Below are positions 50,417-59,935 of a DNA stretch of 64,000 bases, piece after piece. Numbering within the stretch: position 1 is the stretch's first letter; every line of letters starts with the position of its first letter. This stretch comes from Tetracladium setigerum (lineage: Eukaryota > Ascomycota > Leotiomycetes > Helotiales). Both the position numbers and the translations under genes were made by a program. The notes beneath the pieces were generated by a model. It was given only the letters and a program-made list of their open reading frames with translations. It was not told where the DNA came from and did not search any database. The stretch is from NCBI GenBank assembly GCA_031472005.1, contig PZJY01000004.1, positions 1,462,556-1,526,555 of the forward strand, in the 5' to 3' direction.

Positions 50417-53400
50417 CTACCATCTTCGCCCATAAACAGCATCCTCTTTCTTCGCGTTCTCCGATCGTTGAAATGGAGGTGTGGCCGTTCTCTCTCTTGA
50501 TGGCGCCGCGGACCCCATACTTCCCACACTCGTGCTACTCTCCTTCAAGATCCTCGTCTTGGTCCCTAAATCACCATACTGCACCGCATCTCTGCCCACC
50601 GGGATAGCAGATTCCGCATCGCGTCTAAACAATTGCAAGATCTCCTTCATACCCAGTTTACCTGCGCCACCCTTACCGCCTTCGATGGTTTGATTGGCAA
50701 GCTCGCGCTTCTTTTCTTGGAGGGCGAGGATTCGCTCTTCAACGGTGTCTTTGATGGTGATTTTGTAGACGATGACATCGATTTTTTGGGTGAGGCGGTG
50801 GACTCGGTCGATGGCTTGTTCTTCCACAAACTTTGGTTGATTGTTAGCTAACTATGTGCTAGGTTGGGGAGTGTGAGATGTGGTACTTACAGGATTCCAG
50901 AAAGGCTCGAGGATAACGACACGAGTAGCAGCCGTAAGATTGAGTCCCAAGGAGCCACATTTGAGACTGCAAAGAAGAATCCGGCAGCTCTTATCGTTTC
51001 GTAACTTTGATAAACTTGCTTCACGCAAGTCATTTCTCATCTTGCCATCATAGCGAGTAAACTTGAACCCTTTCTGACGTAAGAAAGGCTCAATGAGATC
51101 CAACATCGACGTGAATTGCGAGAAGACAATAAACTTGTGCTCAGCGACTTCCTTTCCGAGAATTTTCAGCAAACGGGTGATCTTCGTTGAGGCAAGAATG
51201 GTTGCGAGTTTTCCTTCTTCGCCTGATGATTGAAATTCATCCTCAACCTCGGATGCCGAACCAGAATCAGTCTCTTCATCCCCAGAGCTATCCGAGATAT
51301 CGCTATCGAGTTTGATGGCTTTCTGCTTCTGCTTCTGCTTCTGCCGGCGCTTTTCCAGTTGCTCGAGGTCGGGGAATGTTTCATCTGCTTCGGAATTGTC
51401 GGACTCTGAACCAAGCGACTCCCCGCCACCTTCACAATTCTCATCGTCGGTTCCACCAGCCTTTCCAAGTCTTAGCGGACCTTGCTTGCTCTTGCCGACA
51501 ACCCAGGAACCCTCATCTTCCTCCTCATCGGAGTCAAAAGCCACAGGTCGGCTACGAGGCTTGCGTACAACCTCGTCTTCATCGTCGCTCTCTTCAATAA
51601 TTGCTCGGTTACGAGGCTTGCGTATAACTTCTTCTTCATCGTCGCTGTCTTCAATAACAGCCCTATTGCGAGGCTTGCGTATAACTTCCTCTTCATCATC
51701 GCTATCTTCAACAACTGCTCGATTTCGAGGCTTGCGTACAACTTCCTCCTCCACCTGTGCATCTCGACTATGCCTACTCTTCTTCTTCTTCTTCTTTTTA
51801 TCCTTTCGAGACTTGTGGCCACCAGCAACATCCTCAAGATCTGCTTGACAATCCAAACAATGAACCGCACCATCAGCAATAGCCTGCTTCCCCAGATCAA
51901 GTTGACAGACTTCGCACTTTTTACTGCCAACCCCAAGCCCACCAAACATATCTGCCAAATCATCAACATTGGCATTGGCATTGGCCTTTCCTTTTGCAGA
52001 GGGATTCGTAGTATCAGTGGTAAGCGCCTCACTGTCCTTCGCGAGTGTGCCACCGACTAGCTTCGGGTGGTTGCAAGCTTGTCGAAGTCGAAGCAACATA
52101 ACCAAGGCACTGGCATAATTGACCTTACCTTCCATCATCTGCTCGATACTTGCACCAGTACGTTGCTCCAAGCGCTCGTAGAAGTGACGTTCTTCTGGTG
52201 AGAATTCGGCAAGAACATTCTCAATCCTTCGCTCCGTGACTTTGAAACCAGTACTGCTAGCTGCTCCTGGCGCTGAAGGTTTTCCACCAGGATTTAATGC
52301 ACCATCCTTCTTCAGAATGTCCTTTGTTCGACGCTTCATGAATATCATGAGATAATGGCGAAGACGCTTGATAGCCACATCACCACGACCATTCTTCATG
52401 GGACGATCGATTTGGTCCTTCCATTCCTTCAGGCTGTCATAAGGTTTGATGCGTAAGAACTTGATGAGACTCTGAAGCTCATCGAGGTTGTTCTGCATAG
52501 GTGTTCCGGTGAGGCACCATCGGTACTCGCTTCGAAGATTGTAACAAGCCTGGGTGGCTTTCGCATTGCGATTTTTAATGGTATGTGCTTCATCCAAAAT
52601 AACCCTATACCAATGGAGCCCAAAGCATCCAACCTTGATCCCACTCTCAGAGTCCATGGAGGAATTGCCAAATTCCGAGACAAGAATTTGGTAGGTTGTA
52701 ATGACAACATCGTACTTCTTCAAATCGGCGAATCGCTTTGTACGCTGAGGGCCGTGATGAACAATAACCTTCAAGGCATGGGATTTCTCAACCTTATCGT
52801 TGATCTCAAGTTCCCACTGTCGAATAAGCGCTAAGGGCGCAACCACGAGGGTGCACTTCTCTACACCAGCTGGAAGCTTACGTTTTGTAAGAACCTCCGA
52901 ATCGGTTGGCTTTGCGTTCGTCAGAATGAGGGAGATGGATTGAAGAGTCTTTCCAAGACCCATATCATCAGCAAGAATGCCTCCTTTGGGTACACGAGCG
53001 CCCTTCTTGCCCGTCCCAAGCTCTCGCCCAGTCATCCACTCTAGGCCTTCCACTTGATGAGGTAGAAGCTTGACTTTGATTCCCTCGATCGTTCCGTCAT
53101 CTTCCTCGTCCTCAGAAGTAACATCTAACTTCTCATCGACTACAGTCAGTCCTTTGAGCTTGTCTAATAACCCCTCTGTATCGGCCTGTTGCTTCTTCTT
53201 CCGGGATCTGGTTCTGGGCTTGTCGTCATCATCCTCCATAGCACCCTCCAACAAAGCCTTCAGATCTTCCTGAGCTTTAGCAGGATCGACATAAGTATAT
53301 GTGTCTTCTCGAGGAGCGTAGGATTGATTCATCGTGAGATCGATGAAGTTGTTATTCGAGTATTTAGTTGCATACGAACTGCCATCGTTGACGGTCGGAA

Positions 53401-54312
53401 AACCTCCATAGGTATTGCCTAAAGATCCAAATCCCTGCTGTGAAGCAGGTTTGGTTGTAGTATATACATTCGCTTGTGGGATTGGTGCTCGTGTGGGAGC
53501 ATTATTGGCGGCAGAACTTGAAGACTCGATTAGTCGAAGTATCCAACAGAAAGGAGAAAACGTACGCATCACGGTGTTCTGTGTGCAGGAATGGTTCGAT
53601 AATCTTACGTCCAGCATCCTTGATTGCGTGGAGATGTGGGTGTGCTATATAATCGTCAATAAAGGCATTTCGCATAGCTGGAGCGTGAGAAACATGCCTG
53701 GTTTCGGCTGGTCTCTGTGATGCTCAACACGAGACTTGGGTTGATAGAATACGTTTGGCTCCTTTGTTGACTTGCGAGGCAGAGGAGATTGCGGTAGACT
53801 GGTCTCACCAAACTGAGGCACACCGAAAGGATTCTTTGGTGGGGGTTTCTCGTTTGGTGATACCGGGCGCAAAGGCGCAGCCTTCGCAGGCGATCGTTCG
53901 TTGACCATCTTGTTCTTCTGTCTTGAATCCTTTGTTGGATTCTCGAGAGCAGGCGGTAGGGCTATATCGAGACTCCCAAAATCGAAGGATGGGGAAGTGT
54001 TGTTGTATGAGAATAGAGAGCTTGAGTCTCCAAGCTCGCTCAGATGCTTACTTGCAGATTCCGGAGAATCGTATTGTTTGGGCGTAGGCAAATTCGGGAA
54101 GGGAGATTTGGGTTGCCAGTTTGATTGTAATCTGGGCTTGTCCTGTAGGTTCGTTGACTGGGCCCCTTTTTTTCTGAATGCTGGAGTGTCTGCCGAGGAG
54201 AGTGTGTTGTGAGGGGTGAATTTGTCTCTGCGGCGGTGAATGAAGTTAGGTAACCAGTTCAAGCAAGCAGCTACAACTAGGGAGAGGAGAAGAGAAACAA
54301 AACATACCTCAT
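50417..54312 (-). CDS. SNF2-family DNA-dependent ATPase, RIS1/ULS1-like
   Basis: Five exons: 54312-54308, 54227-53731, 53677-53566, 53516-50891 and 50830-50417. All phases close, giving 1217 residues. The first exon holds only ATGAG, so the protein would begin MRDKFTPHNTLSSADTP. The SNF2 motifs are clear: GGILADDMGLGKTLQSISLI (motif I, near residue 390), DEAH near 513, LTGTPMQNNLDELQS, then in the C-terminal helicase lobe FIVFSQFTSMLDLIEPFL, SLKCGSLGLNLTAATRV and QAIDRVHRLTQ. Between the lobes are a CEVCQLDLG and HCLDCQADL pair (a reduced zinc site where Rad16/Rad5 relatives carry a RING) and a highly charged repeat. Such proteins remodel or displace DNA-bound proteins, and Uls1 also acts as a SUMO-targeted factor. 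The 53-nt intron 53678-53730 has a weak donor (GTGTTG) and is supported mainly by phase closure. Confidence 0.87.
51525..51752 (-). repeat. Four 57-nt (19-residue) tandem repeats inside the SNF2 ATPase gene
   Basis: The coding strand repeats a unit of the type EEEVIRKPRNRAVIEDSDD four times, with equivalent positions exactly 57 bases apart (GAGGCTTGCG at 51556, 51613, 51670 and 51727). The last copy is the most diverged (KPRSRPVAFDSDE). The units alternate acidic and Arg/Lys-rich patches in the linker between the two helicase lobes, where copy number can vary without breaking the frame. Confidence 0.92.
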
Positions 54313-54872
54313 GAGTTCTGGATCTTCAGCATAAAGGGATATTGTCTACCTACCTTACTTAGAATCTAGAGCGAAATGTTGCGCAAATGCTGGACCACTG
54401 CACTGTTTTCGCGTCGGTCGCGCCTTGCTGTACGTCGTCGTCATGGTAACAAAACCCTGCTTTTGCGCTAACGAAACCACTTAACGCGAATGGATGACTC
54501 ATCATTTAGTCCCCATAAACCATATCTCAAAGTTTTAGTTGACACTGAGGACATTTGAAGAAAAGAATTCTAAATATTATTCTTCATCGGCACAATGGGG
54601 AGAACGTAGAATATTAAACTGTAATATTATCCCCTGAACAGGCTCTTTGTTGAAACAAAATTTACAAGTCCTTCTACCAGAACTGTACATGTAAGAGCAT
54701 CGAAATAAAACAGCTATGCAACTCACAAAAACAGTGTGTACTCGTTTGCCTTCCTTTCCATTGACATGAAGTGATAGCCAGGTCATTGAATACTTCCATT
54801 AAATCATTAATTAACCCAATATCCTGCTATGCTCGCTAATAACATCCTGCCAAGTTCGCTCCATCTAAATTA
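54313..54872. other. Intergenic between two minus-strand genes
   Basis: It holds the promoter of the SNF2 ATPase gene and the 3' flank of the C3HC zinc-finger gene. No coding frame with motifs. Confidence 0.5.
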
Positions 54873-56352
54873 TCATACAGCTTTCGAATGCCTTTTCGTA
54901 CCATCCGCCAAAGCTCCTATCTTCTTGTCCGATTTCGTATTGAAGAGACTCTTAACTCTTCTCAACCTCGCCCACCTTTTCTTATCATTCTCTTCTCTGA
55001 TACTCTCCGCATCCGCATCATCAATTTCCTCGTCTACGACTGGCGTCCCCTCTTTCTGTGGAGTAGCTTGCTTGGAAACTTTCGACGCTGCTCGTTCGCC
55101 ATTCGTCCTTAAATAGTAATCGTTTTTCAGAACTCTTTGCACAACCTCCCAGCCCGCCAGGGACATGCTTGCCGTGCTTCCGCTCTGCGATGCTGGATTT
55201 CGCCAAGGGCAGTATTCTCGATGTTCCTTAGTGACGTCTAGACAGCTCACTGCGGCTCCCACAATTTCTTCTCCTGCTTCGTTGACCTCTTTACTCTTGA
55301 AGAGCCATAATCCCAGTACTCGAAAGCAGGCTTGGCATGACACTGATCCAACTTGAGATCCCAACCTCTCATGCATATGTCCCTGCCAACCAAATAGTGC
55401 CATAAGTACCGCTACTTTGTTGATCTCTCCAGGCGAATTTCCAGTGTCTGAGGGCTCGTGGTTTGTGAAGAAGTCTTTGGGAAGATACCCAGTGACCGTG
55501 TCTATCTCAAAGCCATCAGGAGTCCGCATATTTAACATGTATGGCAGTGTATCTTTGCGCGTATTGAGCTCATCGTATCGTCCTCGAAGCAGTTGGAGGG
55601 TTGTGGGGGCATGATTGAGCGATAGTTTGAAAATGGAGTCTGTTCAATTGTTAGCTTGGAGTGACCTAAGAATTGTGGTAAAAAGTCACATACCATCGCA
55701 CCCCCTCTTCTTCCACAAGCAGTTCTCCTCATGCGAATCAATAATCAGTTCAACATACTTGTCCACGAGAGCGTCTTCTGGCCAATGTCAGCAACCGATT
55801 CATTCTTCCTACTAGCAACTCGTTGCAAAACCTACCAATATTCTGCGCAACGTAGACCGGCTCCTCTTTCCCATCAACCACCTTCTGATTCAGCTTCACC
55901 AATATTTCCACATTGCACAGACAGCACCGCACCCTCTCCTTCTTCTGACAAACCCAACCTCGCTTCGCCCACTCGACCTCATTAACCCGCGCAGGTTTTG
56001 GCGTCCAGTCTGTCAGATTCGAAAACGACTTGAGGCGCTTCAAAAATGCTTCTCGATCCCACGGGGCATACTTGGGCGTTTCTGGGTTCAAGGCAGCGGT
56101 TGCGAGAGAGGTGGACTTCTTGTGTTGTAAGACCGCCGCAGAGCTGCGCGAGACAATTGTTGGTTTTCGAAGGGGTGTACTGTGGTCTGAATTTGTAGTT
56201 GAATCGCTAATCCTGCGGCGTTTCTGCGATTCCGCGTCGCTGGCTGCTGCAATCTCGGATGGTGAATCGTTCTTGGTCGATGCGAGGGAGGTTGTTGACT
56301 TGTTGCCCATGCTATTAAGAAGGGTGTTAAATTTCCTCTTGGTGGCATTCAT
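54873..56352 (-). CDS. C3HC zinc-finger protein, RSM1/NIPA-like
   Basis: Three exons: 56352-55836, 55774-55694 and 55639-54873; phases close to 454 residues. The start MNATKRKFNTLLNSMG is the first ATG that gives the conserved N-terminus. The C3HC (NIPA/ZC3HC1/Rsm1) region begins YAPWDREAFLKRLKSFSNLT and continues GWVCQKKERVRCCLCNVEIL, and after splicing SHEENCLWKKRGC supplies the His and last Cys. The C-terminal Rsm1-like part follows (GWQGHMHERLGSQVGSVSCQ and ACFRVLGLWLF, then YCPWRNP, a second zinc-type site). It ends with a basic nuclear-type tail. Family members act at nuclear pores or in mRNA export (fission yeast Rsm1) and as an F-box-type factor (human NIPA). Nuclear location is inferred. 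The gene is divergent from HAL2 across about 300 bases. Confidence 0.9.
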
Positions 56353-56652
56353 GATGGCGAATTGTCTAATATATGAGGCCTGAACTTTGAAGCAACAGGT
56401 GTGGAGTCGTACGCGAATATTGGAAGTTTTTGTACAAAGAACGGCTGAGGTTTGTTGATGAGGTCCAAATATCTGAAGAAGAGCTCCAGGTCGCATCCAG
56501 GCGGCCCCTGTCGGCCTTTGTTCATTGTCACCTCGACCCGCCCCCCAAACAGCCCCAAACAGTGGGGTCAAGCATGCCTTTGAAGAAACTTGACAACCTA
56601 ACAACCCCACGTCAAATTCTCTAGTAAATTGCCCCAGAACGCCCAATTATTC
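56353..56652. promoter_or_regulatory. Short bidirectional promoter between the C3HC gene and HAL2
   Basis: The two start codons (56352 on minus, 56653 or 56839 on plus) face away from each other, so this tract of about 300 bases must drive both transcripts. A CCCCAAACAGTGGGG inverted repeat lies near 56561-56575. No factor site is assigned. Confidence 0.45.
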
Positions 56653-57903
56653 ATGATCAAAAAAACCATTCCAAAAGCAAAAATTCAACCTCCTCCCTTT
56701 GCTTTCAAAAAGATTATCTTTGTATCTCTCATTCTCGTCACACTGGCGGCAGCAATATCCAGATACCTACCCCGCCTCACAGCTCTATCCCACCACCTCT
56801 CACCTACCAAAGCAGCTTTCACTTCCCAAGCTGTCAGGATGTCGACTTACAGCAAGGAACTCGAGGTTGCCGAACTCGCCGTTCAGAGAGCTGCCCTTCT
56901 CACCAAGAAAGTCTTCAACGAGAAGGCCAAAGGCACGATATCAAAAGACGATGCCTCGCCAGTCACCATTGGAGATTTCGGTGCCCAGGCTCTGATCATC
57001 CAAGCTATCAAGAAGAACTTCCCTAATGACGAGGTTGTGGGTGAAGAGGAGGCTAGTACGTTGAGGGAGAATCAGAAGTTGAGAGAGCAAATCTTTGCTT
57101 TGGTGAAAGAAGCGAGACTTTCAGATGCTGCCGCTGAAAAGGTGCTGGGAGGACCAATTGAGAGTATGGATGCTATGTTAGATGCCATTGATGCTGGAAA
57201 TAGCGCTGGGGGTAGCAAGGGTCGAATTTGGGCTCTTGATCCCATTGATGGCACCAAGGGTTTCCTCAGAGGCGGCCAGTATGCTGTTTGTTTGGCATTG
57301 ATGGTGGATGGAGATGTCAAAGTAGGAGTTCTGGGCTGCCCCAACCTTCCGGTTGACGACTCCGTTGCATTGACCGCAGAGTCAGGTGCTAATCAGAGTG
57401 ATTCGGAGGGGAAGGGTGTCTTGTTCTCGGCTGTGGTAGGACAAGGTGCTACAAGTCGACCACTTGGAACTGCTGGCTTGGGGAAGAGTTCGTCAATCAG
57501 CGTGAAGCCAGTGGACGACATTACCGAAGCTACATTTGTCGAGAGCGTTGAGGCAGGTCATTCTTCTCACGGCGATCAATTCGATATTGCTACGAAGCTG
57601 GGCATCAAGAAGCCAAGTGTTAGAATGGATTCTCAAGCCAAGTATGGCTCGCTTGCCAGAGGAGCTGGGGATATTTATCTCAGACTACCAGTCCGAGCTG
57701 ATTACCAAGAGAAGATTTGGGATCATGCTGCTGGTGATTTGATCGTTCGAGAGTCTGGTGGTCAGGTTACTGATACCTTGGGCCGAAGATTGGACTTCAG
57801 CAAGGGAAGAACACTTGCTGAGAACAAGGGCGTTGTTGCGGCCCCAGTAGCAATCCACGGCCAAGTTCTACAAGCCGTAAAGGAAGTCCTATCCAAAAAG
57901 TAG
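56653..57903 (+). CDS. HAL2: 3'(2'),5'-bisphosphate nucleotidase (PAP phosphatase)
   Basis: Intronless. From the ATG at 56653 it encodes 416 residues, and from the internal ATG at 56839 it encodes 354, the usual length of yeast Hal2/Met22. The inositol-monophosphatase-type metal sites are plain: GEEEAS, WALDPIDGTKGFLRGGQYAV and IWDHAAGDLIVRESGG. The enzyme removes the 3' phosphate from PAP/PAPS, preventing PAP build-up during sulfate assimilation; it is Mg-dependent and inhibited by Li and Na in the family. The extra N-terminus has a hydrophobic segment (IIFVSLILVTLAAAISRYLP) followed by basic residues and MSTYSKELEVAELAVQRAAL, the canonical cytosolic start. The gene may thus produce membrane-anchored or organelle-targeted and cytosolic forms by choice of start. 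Confidence 0.95.
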   Translation: MIKKTIPKAKIQPPPFAFKKIIFVSLILVTLAAAISRYLPRLTALSHHLSPTKAAFTSQAVRMSTYSKELEVAELAVQRAALLTKKVFNEKAKGTISKDDASPVTIGDFGAQALIIQAIKKNFPNDEVVGEEEASTLRENQKLREQIFALVKEARLSDAAAEKVLGGPIESMDAMLDAIDAGNSAGGSKGRIWALDPIDGTKGFLRGGQYAVCLALMVDGDVKVGVLGCPNLPVDDSVALTAESGANQSDSEGKGVLFSAVVGQGATSRPLGTAGLGKSSSISVKPVDDITEATFVESVEAGHSSHGDQFDIATKLGIKKPSVRMDSQAKYGSLARGAGDIYLRLPVRADYQEKIWDHAAGDLIVRESGGQVTDTLGRRLDFSKGRTLAENKGVVAAPVAIHGQVLQAVKEVLSKK

Positions 57904-58043
57904 AAGAGTACCTGGGATTTTAAAATCAAAAATTCTACCCAAACACCTTTTAGTTTATACAGCTGTTCTATGCGTACAAATGCAATGATACATATAATAC
58001 ACCAAACTACCCTCCTTCCCACACTCCAGATATGTACGCAGAT

Positions 58044-58915
58044 CTATTTGATCTTCTTAGCCTTCAACTTAATAGTTTCCCCGTTCACAAATATTCCCTT
58101 GCCCTTATATGGCTCCGGAACTCTCCACCTCCGAATGCTAGCGGCAAACTGCAAAATAACCTCCTTCTCCACGCCCTCTAACAATATCCTAGTCGGCTGC
58201 GGCGTCGACGCCTTTACTCCAAATGGCACCGGCATCTCCAGTGGATGCGAATATCCCAACTTCAAGATTACAAATTGCTGTCCCTCAAATTCAGGTTCTT
58301 TGGTGGTAGCACTCGATTCAACCGTGGCTCGGTATCCTACACCAACTAAGCGCAGAATTGCAGTGTGACCTTCGCTGACGCCAAGGATGTGGTTTTGGAG
58401 GTAGGCGCGTGTGGTTCCTTGAGGTGTGTTAATTACTGCTTTCTCCTGACATAGCGCATAGGGGAATGGGCAACATACCCCACATCTCCCTTTGCTTCTT
58501 GACCTCCTTGTCCTCCACAGACACATATGCCTTCCTCCCCGCTTCATCGTGTTCAATCTGCACAAAAGGTGGAATAGACATCGACAATTTCCCTGAACAC
58601 CTTAACATCAGCAAAATATCCCTTTGCCCTTCAGTAGAATGGCAACACACCTAAAGGACCCTCAACCTTCACAACAGCTCTGGCAGGATTAGGCCATACC
58701 GGCCCGAACTTCGGCGCAGTTGGTGCGAGAACTGAGAAGGTAACTTCGGGAGGGATGGATAATGGTGCTCGTCCGATTTGCGATGGGCGAGATGGAGTGC
58801 TGGAGAAACATCTTGTCGTCGATGTGAGAGAGGGGAGGAGGAAAGTTGGGAGAGAGGTTGACGGCGTAGAGGCAATTGCCCGCTCTAGGGCTCTCGATCG
58901 CGTTGTGGAAAGCAT
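58044..58915 (-). CDS. Mitochondrial ribosomal protein uL6m (large subunit L6)
   Basis: Three exons: 58915-58651, 58592-58479 and 58417-58044; phases close to 250 residues. The chosen start MLSTTRSRALERAIASTPST gives a typical Arg/Ser-rich mitochondrial presequence, though the frame is open 23 codons further upstream to an ATG at 58984. The mature part reads IGRAPLSIPPEVTFSVLAP, TTRAYLQNHILGVSEGHTAI, LRLVGVGYRATVES, KLGYSHPLEMPVPFGVKAST and RRWRVPEPYKGKGIFVNGE. These are the two repeated alpha/beta lobes of bacterial-type L6, ending with the conserved PEPYKGKGI. It binds 23S-type rRNA near the GTPase centre of the mitoribosome. Tail to tail with HAL2, 140 bases apart. Confidence 0.94.
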
Positions 58916-59935
58916 TGCATTGGGGGTTAGTGGTTCTGGGAGGGATGGCTGTCGAGGTTCACAACTTTTTGGAGTTCGTTCCATAGAAGCACGTGATCCT
59001 GATTTCGTGTGACAAGCGTGATGTTGAAGGGGCCGGAACGTGTCGTTATATTTATCCTTGATGTCAGCTCATTGGGCGAGAACTTCTTCAGGTGAACATT
59101 TAGAGGTTTATTTGGTTATTATCTCTTGATGCACAAGAGTGTTGAGCTGGTGAATGATAGGCGTCTCCTCCACGCAAAGTCCATTCTGAAATATTCTTCA
59201 AGGAATTGAATATCAAACGCGTTGCAATTCTCTTGCTTCTTTCTGATATTGCGCTTATTAACGATAAGACGAAAGCAATTCGGCAGTAATCACTTAGTTG
59301 GGTGTAAATCATTTTTAATGTGGTTGTTGTGTTGGTTGTCGAATTTCAAATCGTTTGCCATTCCCATTCTTTCTCAAACATCCACAACCTCATCATCCTT
59401 TCCCCCAAACTACCACTATCGAGTCCCATCGACCATCTGATCACTCCTTTCGGCTTGACGTTTGTCAAATCACAAGTCTTCTCTTCTGTGTTCTTCTGTT
59501 AGCAGACTGAAGAGCAAAAATAGGCTTTTAAAGTTCGACTTCACTTCTTCGTTCATCTGACGGCCCATCTATACTCTCGTCTTTTCTTCACTATTTACTA
59601 TTTCACGTTACGGCGAGCCCTAGATGCTCAAGCCACTGTCTTTCATCTTCTTCGGTAGCACTGCTTCTGATCACCTTTCAACCTCATCTGCCACTCTTGG
59701 CTATCCTTTACTTGTCCTCGACCTCTTTCTTCAACAAACACTCTAAGAACTTCAACAAAACACCATCGTGCCCCCATTTTCTCATTGAAAGAGCTGGTAT
59801 TACATCTGTACCTATTCGATCAACTTGCTTTTCCCGTTATTTTAACCAGTCAATTCAATCTTGTTGAGGTTGTTGGCAGGTTTGAATAAACTCCAAGTCT
59901 TCAACCAACATCACATCTTCATCCATCAGCCTTCA
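58916..59935. other. Divergent intergenic space between uL6m and KAR5
   Basis: It contains the promoters of both genes. A CACGTG is at 58990-58995. CT-rich tracts near 59340-59800 suit a fungal transcription-start region for KAR5. No gene is seen. Confidence 0.5.

Noticed and set aside
53678..53730. A fourth apparent frameshift, in the SNF2 ATPase gene
   Set aside because: A 53-nt GT..AG intron here closes the phase of the whole five-exon model, so no frameshift is needed, although its donor is weak.
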